Source: Cercis canadensis
Taxonomy: Eukaryota; Streptophyta; Magnoliopsida; Fabales; Fabaceae
DNA: 64,000 nt
Direction of reading: 5' to 3'
Assembly (NCBI GenBank): GCA_003255065.1
Contig: QAOA01008661.1
Span: forward strand, 186,001-250,000
In this document: one piece after another, positions 1 to 9,902 of the stretch
Position numbering within the stretch: position 1 is the first letter of the stretch
Layout: each line of letters starts with the position of its first letter
The notes under the pieces: generated by a model
The model's database searches: none
The model's input: only the letters and a program-made list of their open reading frames with translations
Told to the model about the DNA's origin: nothing
Program-made: the position numbers and the translations under genes

Positions 1-753
1 GCAGTGACACCCAAAGCTCACATTACATGAACCCCCCTTGCCACATTTTCTAGTCGCTAGCAATGGCATCCACAGCCACCTCACCTTTATTCTCTCTCTT
101 TATTCTTCTATCTTTGAGTTCTTTCAATTTTAGGGATTTTGGGGAAAAAAAAGAAGATAAAATCAGATCGGGTTCGGTAATCGGGTCGATCAACAAAACC
201 CGAATTATAATCGGGCCTAAAATTGAAGCATAAACCCTCCGGCGCGTGGTTTTTCCCACCAATCACAGTCGCTCAAATATTGACAAAACTCAAACGCCAT
301 TGGTGCTGGTTGATTCACTCCCCGCCGTACTCGCGTGTAGACTTTGAATAATCATTCTTCATTTTGTCTTTATCATCGTATATCTAAGTTATGTCAATTT
401 TTTAATTTCTAAAAAAATGTTATCATTTAGATTTGACAGCAGAGAAAAAGANAAACCCTCCGGCGCGTGGTTTTTCCCAGCAATCACAGTCGCTCAACTA
501 TTGACAAAACTCAAACGCCATTGGTGCTGGTTGATTCACTCCCCGCCGTACTCGCGTGTAGACTTTGAATAATCATTCTTCATTTTGTCTTTATCATCGT
601 ATATCTAAGTTATGTCAATTTTTTAATTTCTAAAAAAATGTTATCATTTAGATTTGACAGCAGAGAAAAAGAAAAGTGAGTGTTGTCTCTCCGATCGTCT
701 TGACATTGTTTCAAAACCGAAACTAAAGCATCCTCTTTGAATCGAATTTCATC
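1..753. other. Upstream region of the ARL8 gene
   Basis: No protein-coding exon is recognisable here. The stretch holds the presumed promoter and 5' leader of the ARL8 gene that starts at 754. Most of it (232-672) is two near-identical direct copies separated by a single unknown base at 452, treated separately as a probable assembly duplication. A T/C-rich tract lies at about 88-120. Confidence 0.6.
232..672. repeat. Near-perfect direct duplication around a single N
   Basis: Bases 232-451 and 453-672 are the same 220-base sequence with only two visible substitutions (accaatc/agcaatc and caaatatt/caactatt), separated by the single unknown base at 452. The same architecture recurs at 6455 and 45472 in this window. 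The simplest reading is that two overlapping contig ends, or two alleles, were laid side by side instead of merged, so the locus probably carries one copy. Confidence 0.85.
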
Positions 754-3700
754 ATGAATTTGTGGGAAGCTTTCCTCAATTGGTTAAGGAGGTAAAGTCT
801 CTTGTTTCCTTCTTGTTTTGTTTGCAGGCTGAGAAAGTGTAGGAAAAATATACTAAATTTTGAATTTTGATTTCAAAAGCTTATTCTTTGAGAGCTCAGA
901 ATTTTAATTATGCAACTTTTAACTTCGGACCCTCATAAATACATTATTTCATAGTGATTATTTCTTTTAGTTCTTTAACTCTGTGTCAAAGGAGTGTTTA
1001 GTCTGGGTTTTGATGCTAAGAAATTGAAGAAATCCTTGGACAACAGCAACTCTTACTTTTGATAATGACCATGGTCATGATAATGTTGGCATGATAGTAG
1101 AATTTCTGAAGTATTAGTTGATGAAAGGATGAACAAAAACCATCCATCGAGTTTGATGGCTCCTTCTGAGTTCTGAGCTTGATGATGCCAACATTGTGTA
1201 ATTAGGATCATATCTGAACTATTATTTGTGAAGGGGACACTAATAATGTTAGTGCAGGGGAGACAACTGCATTATCAGTGAGTAAAATGGACCAATTTTT
1301 TTGCTTTCCTGTGTTTGTGAGAGTCCGATGATATTTTAAGAACGATTTGTTGGTTGATCACTTGTTTGAATACTTATCTACTTCCAATATAGTTTCTCTT
1401 TATTCATTAAGGCTGGAGCCATTGTTGGTTTACAGCTTGAACCAAAAAAAAGCTATGATTTTGGGAATACTGTCTGCTATTCAATGTTTTTTTGGGTTAT
1501 CATGCTTGCTATACCCTTCAAACATGTAGTGAAAAAGAAAATAACTGAAAAGTAATATCAGAAGCTCTATATATTTAGCACTTGTCACATGGATCATCCT
1601 GTGCCCCACTTTACCTCCTGATCATTGTGGTAGCGTTTGTGTTATTTACTTCTTTAGTCAATATTTTTTAATTGCGCACTATTTCGTCACTCTAAGTAGA
1701 ATGACTTACTTCGGTTAACTCAATATAATTATTAGCTGTTCCGTTTGAACTGAAATGCTCTTCATTGATATTTCTGCTATAATCCATCCAACAGAGATAA
1801 GTGCCTTTGATGGGGGATTTTGCTAACTTAGATCTTTACATAACTATTTTTACTTTATCCAATGGTAGTTTCTTTTTCAAGCAAGAAATGGAGCTCTCGT
1901 TGATTGGCCTCCAGAATGCTGGAAAAACATCACTTGTAAATGTTATTGCGGTATGTGACCTTACCTACAAGATTTGTAATTTTCTACTTTATTACTTCGT
2001 TTCCTACCATGCTGATACTGGATTTATGTTTAATACTGCTCTAGACTGGTGGATATAGTGAAGACATGATCCCTACGGTACGGTTATTCTTGAACAGTCA
2101 TCTTATGCCAATAACTTTGCTCTATGGCCACAAACTTTTCTTCTCTGGAAATTTATTTGAAAATCTTTTTTATATACAGGTAGGATTTAATATGAGAAAG
2201 GTAACTAAAGGGAGTGTGACCATAAAGTTATGGGATCTTGGAGGTCAACCAAGGTTTCGCAGTATGTGGGAGAGATACTGCCGTGCTGTTTCAGCTATTG
2301 TGTATGTCCTCTAAACACTTTGAAGCTTGAAACACATAATTACAACCTTCTTTAATATGTAATGATTTTTCTTATATTCAGTTATTCATCCATTCTTCAG
2401 CTACTCATAACTTGTTTTACAATATGACTATAGTATTATATGCGTATTTTCTCTCTGTTAATGATCTTACAGGAATTACTGTAGAAGGGTTCCTGCAATT
2501 GATCTCGTAACCATTGCATCACTGACCAACAATCTTCTTTTTATTATCTAATGAAAAATTTCGTATGTTTTTCTCACTGTAATATCAGTAGTTGTTGTTG
2601 TAGTACTCAACTTCTAAAGAAAAAGAACTGTACAACTTAAACTTTGACAACAGAATTAAATTACTGCCTTAAAATTATTTAATTAGAAACTGACTAGAAA
2701 GGTTGATTAAATTTCAAGGAATAAATATCTATATTTTTTATATTGAAATATGAGGACTGCTTCAATCTAACCTGCTAACTACTCTCCCATGAACAATCCT
2801 ACTCGGAACTTGCTGCCCTTTGTGTAAGAAATCAATTGCGCTGTATATAAACCCTTTATCTTTGTCTCATTGGATGTTTTTTGAAAGATTCTGGACCGAG
2901 AACACATTCTTCAAACTTGAAGTTGATTATACATGGTAAAGTCCTTATCACGCCTTTTAAACCTGAGTTAAAGTTGGTCTGTTTTTTTCTGTGAAACTAC
3001 TACCTTCTACTTTTACAGTGCCCTCAGTTTATGGCTTAGTTTATCAAAATATTTTGAGTTGATAATTAAATTCATTCTTAGATTATGGGGGAAAGCAGGC
3101 TTTTAGAAACTACAGAGTTAATTCCCTTATATATGGGTCAGTTAAGTAAAGTCCTTAAGAAAAATCTTTTTCTTCTCTTTAATCGTTCCTTTCTTATCAA
3201 TTCTACTATGTTTTTATTGCTCTTACTTTCATTTTATAGAACTTTCTTAATTGATCTTCCCATTCTTAAAGGCATAGGTGTCCCTTCATATGTGTTTAAA
3301 CCATATCATCAAGAGACAGAAATTAAATTTAGGATCTTCAGTTCATGTTTCTTGTGCCATTGTAGGGAAGAGTTGCATATTTGCTTTCATCCTTCAGTCA
3401 ATCCGTTAGACTTGAGATCCTAAAAATACATAGGGATCTCTTGCAAATCACCCCCACAAGTGACCCGCCATGCTTATTATGCACTCTGTATCCATTTTTT
3501 CTTCATTTGTTTCCATTCCAGGAGGACCAAGACATGACAATTTATCAATTGTAGAGTCTTTTTTTTCCCATTTTATTAAAAGAATTACATTTTAGATTAT
3601 CTCACTGGTCAAGCATGTTAAGGCTTGACTCTGAAACTTTTTATTTTGCAGTTATGTTGTTGATGCAGCTGATTATGACAATTTACCAGTTTCTAAAAGT

Positions 3701-4269
3701 GAACTTCATGACTTGTTGAGCAAGCCTTCTTTAAATGGTATTCCGCTGCTGGTACTGGGTAATAAGATTGACAAACCAGGAGCTTTGTCTAAGGAAGAAT
3801 TGACTGAACAGATGTAAGTCCCATGCCTAGATACTTTAAGATGTTGAGATCTGCCTAGCCAAACTGAGTTTGGCGCTGAGTAAATGAACAGTTAACAGTC
3901 TTAAATCATGAAATTTGGTGAATCATTTTCATTGCAGCAAAAGAAAATTATCATAAACAAGCCATTCCTAGTTAAATAATTTCTAGCTGTTAAACTATTC
4001 TCTTATCTCATGCTTCTATATGTTTAGGCTAGCTACTGAATAAAGCATTACATCCCTTCTCCACCTTCTATTATGGTTTGGTTTCAATAATATGAGCTTT
4101 TCAAGAGTTGTGTATAACTTTTCTGGTATTACTGCTGTTCAACATGTGCAGGGGGCTCAAATCCATTATTGATAGAGAAGTTTGTTGTTTCATGATCTCA
4201 TGCAAAAACTCCACCAACATTGATACAGTTGTTGATTGGCTTGTAAAGCACTCAAAATCAAAGAATTGA
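754..4269 (+). CDS. ARL8: ADP-ribosylation factor-like protein 8 (ARL8 GTPase)
   Basis: Six exons: 754-791, 1869-1950, 2045-2077, 2180-2301, 3652-3813 and 4152-4269, all with GT-AG introns, giving about 184 residues, the usual ARL8 length. Visible GTPase motifs are the P-loop GLQNAGKTS, the switch I threonine in MIPTVGFN, the G3 motif WDLGGQPRF, the G4 motif NKID and the G5 motif SCK. The sequence [14 protein letters not shown] and the ending [11 protein letters not shown] are typical of plant ARL8. ARL8 proteins act on endolysosomal and vacuolar membranes in trafficking; in plants they are also known as host factors for tobamovirus replication. That role is family knowledge, not seen here. 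The start was chosen because [12 protein letters not shown] matches the amphipathic N-terminal helix of the family, although most plant ARL8s as I recall them begin MGLW. The first intron is over 1 kb. Confidence 0.95.
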
Positions 4270-5043
4270 AGTTCAGTTTCTGCCCTGTGGATCAATTGGT
4301 TTAACTGTTTTGTGAGATTGATATGACGTTGGTTGAAGTGAACTCTGTTGTCGATGTGACAGTACTCTTTCATTTTTTGGACCCGGCTTCCACCAAATTA
4401 GACTGTATCCCGTTTGATATGTAGGTTATTGCGTGCTGTAAATTAGAATGTAAAAATAATAAAATTTTAATGCTACACGTGTAATGGTTTTGAATGAATG
4501 ATAATCATCATACTTCTGTTTTGGAAGATTGATACTTCAGGCTGCCAGGCTTCATCGACCATTATTCAAAATCTTCTTTCTTGTTTTATTTGATTATATT
4601 TAACATGACGACATTACTTCTCATCCAAGTTAACCAAGACGAGTCCTTAACTTAATTCTACATCCTATTTCGTCTTACTTCCCAGATGCCTCATAGAATG
4701 CAAAATTGTGTATAAAGATTTGGGATCATGTGCCTCATGGCCACTGTCCTTGTGATCTGCATGGGCTATACAAGTATGATACTGAAGGATTCACTCAGTT
4801 TCACGCCATCTCCTGCCATTTTGTAGCAAAAGAGCAAGGGTTTTTTTCTTCTTCTTTTTTTGGTTCGATGTTGGATATGCCCAAGTTTTAGTGCCTAAGT
4901 TTTCTGTTCATTGCATATAACGTAGAAGCACGTTTTATTGTCCAAAATACAGCGTACTAAGCAAAACAAAAATTGAAGCCCACAACAGACACACAGTGCA
5001 TACAACAACGCAGGAGCTTTCAGATAAAACATGGTTTAGAGAA
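4270..5043. other. ARL8 3' flank, no gene seen
   Basis: This presumably contains the ARL8 3' untranslated region; a candidate polyadenylation motif AATAAA lies at about 4458. Beyond that the sequence is AT-rich with no supportable coding region. Confidence 0.5.
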
Positions 5044-5115
5044 GGGGCATTCCGAGAATCGAACTCGGGACCTCTCGCACCCAAAGCGAGAATCATACCA
5101 CTAGACCAAATGCCC
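5044..5115 (-). tRNA. tRNA-Pro (anticodon UGG)
   Basis: The reverse strand folds as a complete 72-nt cloverleaf. The acceptor stem is GGGCATT paired with AATGCCC, followed by discriminator C. A D-arm TGGTCTAGTGGTA (internal A box) is present. The anticodon stem-loop CTCGC-TTTGGGT-GCGAG places anticodon TGG on the plus strand at 5081-5083. The T arm contains GGTTCGAT-type B-box sequence (GAGTTCGATTC). There is no intron and no encoded CCA, as expected for a nuclear plant tRNA gene. A nearly identical gene lies 358 bp away in the same orientation. Reading frames crossing this interval are tRNA shadows. Confidence 0.97.
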
Positions 5116-5473
5116 TTGTTATTCAAATCACGGGTATAAAAATATATCACTCAAAAATCACAGCTTAAAAATGCTCTAAGGCTCTTTCTAACAAGTTCCA
5201 CTCTCAATTTCCAGATCATACAACATGTGAATGACTTTTTTGTCACAAAAAACTTGATGGCTTTGACATTTAAACTTGTCCGTTGAATTGATTTGCATAA
5301 AGGGCAGAGTGGGTCGTCATTTGTCAATGACGAGTGAACTTTTCCTTGTAAAGATTCTAGCTTTGTTGGGACTTCGTAGAGAATTGGGAAAAGTTCTGTT
5401 GAGTCTTCAAGCAGGCTTTCTAGGGAGCAAAATAAAGAGTGAATTGACTAAAAAGAGTGACAGCACTAGAGAA
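5116..5473. other. Spacer between the two tRNA-Pro genes
   Basis: No gene is seen. Apart from a shared AGAGAA immediately next to the 3' end of each tRNA, I see no extended similarity between the two tRNA flanks, so the tRNA pair does not look like a recent large tandem duplication. Confidence 0.5.
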
Positions 5474-5545
5474 GGGGCGTTCCGAGAATCGAACTCGGGA
5501 CCTCTCGCACCCAAAGCGAGAATCATACCACTAGACCAAACGCCC
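5474..5545 (-). tRNA. tRNA-Pro (anticodon UGG), second copy
   Basis: This is a 72-nt cloverleaf identical to the tRNA at 5044-5115 except in the acceptor stem, which here is GGGCGTT paired with AACGCCC. The A-U pair of the first gene is replaced by a G-C pair with both strands changed, so the fold is fully kept. The anticodon loop TTTGGGT and the internal A and B boxes are intact. Both genes look functional. The changed pair means the two transcripts could be told apart by sequencing. Confidence 0.97.
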
Positions 5546-7312
5546 AATTGGCAACTTTTTAACATTTTACTTTTTATAAACAAATAAAAATTTAAAAAAG
5601 GAAAAAGAAAATAAAATAAGGCTGATCCATTAATATAGCATTCACATAATCTTAGTTGAAAATCTTTTTTTTTTTCTTACTCCTTTCAAAGGATGAGTAT
5701 AATCTTAAGCTCATTACAGAATTTAAAGATAAAATTCTAGTAACAGAGACCATGCACTTGGTGTTGGTAACATTCACATATGGTTTGAGAAAGAATATAA
5801 GCATCAAATTTACTGAAAATATCCAAAACAAAAAGCAGTTCATTGATAACTTTTGCAGTGATTGTTCATATCCTATCACAATGCTACCTTGGTCAGATAT
5901 CAAATCATACAAAACTCTTGTTACTGTAAAACGGTTGGCTTCTAAATGACAGCTGAACATGAAAACCCACCAAATCTATCATTTTCTTCTCAGCAGTGAA
6001 AATTTTCAATTTGTATTGAATGAAGAAAAATTCAAATCAGCATAGGGTACCCCTACCCCAGTTCATCTCTTTTAACCTTTAGGAGAAAAAAAAAAAAGCA
6101 ACAGTGCCCTGCATCATGCAATTTAAACAATGCATGCATCACTAATACTTTGTTAAAGCATTAGAATCCCTATAATGTTGAGATTAAGGCTCCAACTGGG
6201 CCTTTTTCTACCCTCCAAAATTTCGAATTCTGATTGTTCTTACCTAATCTTCTCTCATTTTTCTTTTTTCTTATCTGCATTTTTGGTTTATGTGGTAATT
6301 TTCACTATAAATTTACTGAAACTGAAGCATCTGTCATAAGGTGAGTTGCCTCTAAAAAAGAGGAATCTTAATAACAAGAGCTTTGCCTTTATTTTCCTTT
6401 TTATCCCTTCTTTTTCTTATATTTACAGAAAAAAAATTAAATCAAATTGAATACNATTAGAATCCCCATAATGTTGAGATTAAGGCTCCAACTGGGCCTT
6501 TTTCTACCCTCCAAAATTTCTAATTCTCATTGTTCTTACCTAATCTTCTCTCATTTTTCTTTTTTCTTATCTGCGTTTTTGGTTTATGTGGTAATTTTCA
6601 CTATAAATTTACTGAAACTGAAGCATCTGTCATAAGGTGAGTTGCCTCTAAAAAAGAGGAATCTTAATAACAAGAGCTTTGCCTTTATTTTCCTTTTTAT
6701 CCCTTCTTTTTCTTATATTTACAGAAAAAAAATTAAATCAAATTGAATACATCCAAGACAAAATAAATAAGCACATAATGAACACTTAGTTTTCATAGGC
6801 ATTGGATACCTAGATGTCTTTAAACACTTGTTTTTGTAATCGATGATGAACATATTCTCTAAGGAAAAGCAATTGCTAGAACAGACAAAAGCCAGCAAAC
6901 TAGCTTAACACTTTGATGATGATATTCTATATATCAATTGAAATTTGAAAGCCACAGGGCCACTGCCTTCTGAAAAAGAAACTACAACCCAATAGTGAAT
7001 GATGTCCACCCTCAAACTATACCACATGATTTCAAGTTTTAATATGTGCACGTTGATATGATGTATGCAAAACACATTTGCTGATTAATTAACTCCCAAT
7101 AATTGTTATGAAATTCAAATCTGCATAAGAACTGTGCACACCTAGTCAATTTACTTAGAAAAATAGACATGATTTATTTCTGGTAAAGAAAAGGAGGCAA
7201 TATTTTCTTCTTTTTTTTCTTTTTTTGGAGCTGCAGGATAAAGGTGACAGACAAGCTACTAATGATTGATGAATAGCCAACTCATATCACAACTGCATAT
7301 CTATCCATAGTT
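5546..7312. other. Intergenic region upstream of the LIM gene
   Basis: No coding region can be supported. Open frames on both strands at about 5650-5960 are antisense to one another and resemble no family I know. The interval contains the probable assembly duplication 6160-6750. The last few hundred bases should hold the LIM gene promoter. Confidence 0.5.
6160..6750. repeat. 295-base direct duplication around a single N
   Basis: Bases 6160-6454 and 6456-6750 are near-identical copies separated by the unknown base at 6455. Only a few substitutions are visible (for example ccctataa/ccccataa, ttcgaattctg/ttctaattctc, ctgcat/ctgcgt). The layout matches the 452 and 45472 cases, and the scattered substitutions are what two alleles of a heterozygous plant would show. 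Confidence 0.85.
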
Positions 7313-7322
7313 CTATATAAAT
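7313..7322 (+). promoter_or_regulatory. Candidate TATA box of the LIM gene
   Basis: The sequence CTATATAAAT is a good plant TATA box. It lies 287 bp upstream of the LIM start codon, which would give a leader of roughly 260 nt. That leader contains a purine-rich stretch (7440-7550) and a TC dinucleotide run (about 7548-7562). No transcript evidence is available. Confidence 0.5.
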
Positions 7323-7608
7323 CCTCTTCCATGTGGTCCGAAATTCACTGCTATCCACATTTCTGTCTCAAGTCACTGATTTTCATCTCCTCCTCTGCTT
7401 AATTTCTCTCATCTCTTTTTCTCATTTTATATCAGGAGGCAGGGGAGAGAAACAGAGAGATAATCAGAATTCACAAGAGAAGAGAAAGGAGAAAGAAACA
7501 GAGAGGCAAGCAGAGAGGGAGGAAAGCATTGAGAAAGAAAGTCACCTCTCTCTCTCTCTCTGCTCTTGTTGTTTTCTTTCCCTTCTTCTGAGTCTCCATA
7601 GCAAATCA

Positions 7609-8820
7609 ATGGCCCAATTTTCAGGAACCACACAGAAATGCATGGCATGTGACAAGACCGTATACCTCGTCGAAAAGATAACTGCAGATGGCCGTATCTT
7701 TCACAAGAACTGCTTCCGATGCCACCATTGCCGCAATACCCTCAAGGTAAATTTTGACATACATGGATGTGGCATGCATGGTTGGTCGTGTATAAATGTG
7801 CATGTGTCGTGTGTAAGGCGCTGAATACATGATCATCATGAAGAGGCATGAATGGTTTTTTCTAATATGATGATTATGCATAAACACATGGACGATTATG
7901 CATACATACATGATTATCTCTAATGTATCTGTGTTTGCAGCTTAGCAACTATTGTTCTTTTGATGGGGTGCTCTACTGCAGACCTCATTATGATCAAACC
8001 TTCAAGCGAACTGGCAGCCTGCAAAAGAGTTTTGAAGGTTAGGAAAAAAAAAAAGATTACTTGTAATTTGTAAATCTGAGACAAAACATCCCACCTGAAA
8101 ATTTTTCTTGTTCTGCCTCACATTCTCACAGGAACACCCAAAATCCGGAAACCAGAAAGACTGGCTGAGAATGAGGTGATCACTCAGAAACCTTTCTTGC
8201 CATTATCTTATATAATAAACATTGTTCTGGTCCTTTTCTTCCTTTCATTACAATAATTGGATCAGTTATGAACATTGTTATAACAAGTTTGAGATTTTCA
8301 TTGGCATCTAAGTTTGATTGAATAATTTGAACAGAATGCTAAGGTACTCTCAAACGTGTTCTTGGGCACCAAAGACAAATGTGCGTGTTGCACTAAGACA
8401 GTGTATCTTACTGAAAGGGTAAACAACTGTTCCTTGCTACTGTTTATTCCAAAATCTAAACTTGAGATTTCTACATAAACCATTTTCACAGGACAAAACG
8501 AAAAATTAACTAAAAGGCATTTCGCCTGGCTTAAATTTGAAAGTAGAGACAGTTGATTCCTCCTCATGTTTCTTCTTTATTATTTTGATTCCTTTTAGGT
8601 TTCAATTAATGGAACTCCCTACCACAAGAGCTGCTTCAAATGTACCTATGGAGGTTGTACCATAAGCTCATCAACCTTTGTTACACATGAAGGAAAGCTA
8701 TATTGCAAGCACCATCACATTCAACTTTTTAAAAAGAAAGGGAACTACAGCCAGCTTGAGTGCGACAAGAATTCAATGACTGAGAAAATCACTGCCTTGG
8801 AAATTGCCGCTGAATCATGA
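7609..8820 (+). CDS. WLIM1: LIM domain actin-bundling protein, WLIM1 type
   Basis: Five exons: 7609-7746, 7941-8037, 8132-8175, 8335-8418 and 8599-8820 encode 194 residues. Two LIM zinc fingers are visible. The first starts CMACDKTVYLVEKITADG and has paired ligands in HKNCFRCHHC and LYCRPHYDQ. The second starts CACCTKTVYLTERV and continues HKSCFKCTYGGC and LYCKHHHIQL. They are separated by the linker TPKIRKPERLAENEN. Plant two-LIM proteins bind and bundle actin filaments and also appear in nuclei. The start MAQFSGTTQKCMACDKTVYL is close to the WLIM1 consensus, and the short C-terminus after the second LIM domain favours WLIM1 over the pollen PLIM class. All introns are GT-AG and short. The second LIM domain has Tyr in KCTYGGC where many relatives have His, a mild divergence. 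Confidence 0.95.
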
Positions 8821-9902
8821 TTCATGACCCAGTGGAACAATATCTAACTTGTCATGGTGTTTGTACTATGAAAGATGCTCCTTTCACAGATTCACTATCA
8901 CAATGGAGTTGTGCTTGTAAAATAACGTGTGGATGGGTCGAGTCCTGTAAGTTTGCTATTGATGTATGATGTATTTAAGGCTTTAAGCATTTGTATTCAA
9001 AGGGCCCTTGATTTGCAAATATCATGACATTCACAAAAATCATCTCTCATAATGGCTTCTTAACCTCGAGGGGGAGAAACAAAAAGAACAACACCAAGAT
9101 GACCCCCATAAGTGAAAAATATGAAATAATTGATTTTCATAAAATAAAAATAAAAAAAATACGTAATATTTCCTCTTAATTTATGATAAATCTTATACTT
9201 AATAAAATGTTACCAAATAAAATAGAAAGGCCCTCATACCGTTCAAGTAAGAGGATGTTATCGAGTTTTCATAGATAAATTAGTTCATAGTATGACGTCT
9301 AGCTAATGACCATTGAGTAAAATAGCAATTGCTGCCATTCATCATGAGCAACAGGAGCAATGAAAGTGTGAAACCCTCAAATAAGATTACAAGTATGACA
9401 GAATTTGAAAAACAGAGAATGCAGAAATACTTTGACTGTAAAGGAAATGATACATCGCAAGTGTCCCCCACGCCACTCCAGAACTAATTTGAGATGATGT
9501 TCCCTAACCAACAGAGGCTTTTACCCAGTACAGATATATCACTCAAATAAATAAAATTCAGCCAATCTGTATATAAAATGTACAACGGAAGATGTATATA
9601 CATAAAAGGATTGTGCTCTTCCACAGCTTCTCCCCAACAGGAATTGACAATGCAATGGTTACAGACTTAGTATGGCAAAATATAACATCACTTCCTAGCA
9701 TTAAGGTTGTACTTGTATAGTACGGACTTTTACATTCTTCCTTAGTACAGAAATTCTACAAAGCTATCTCCCTCCAACCTGTCAATTTTACATCGTGCAT
9801 CCTTCCTCAGAGCCCCATACTGGGCATTTGACCTATTCATATACACACACTATGCCATTCAATGGAACAACCAGAACCACAATCACACGAATAGCTTCTA
9901 TC
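8821..9902. other. Shared 3' flank of two convergent genes
   Basis: The LIM gene ends at 8820 on the plus strand and the coiled-coil gene ends at 9903 on the minus strand. Both 3' untranslated regions must lie here. No further coding sequence is seen. AT-rich sequence at about 9110-9220 could separate the two transcripts. Confidence 0.5.

Noticed and set aside
5276-5587. Open frame of about 100 codons on the plus strand
   Set aside because: Its second half is the antisense reading of the tRNA-Pro at 5474-5545. A similar frame crosses the first tRNA, and neither has other support.
7333-7824. Longer 5'-extended frame for the LIM gene
   Set aside because: The in-frame upstream part is purine-rich leader sequence. 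Family homology begins exactly at the Met at 7609, and the frame runs into the first intron after 7746.
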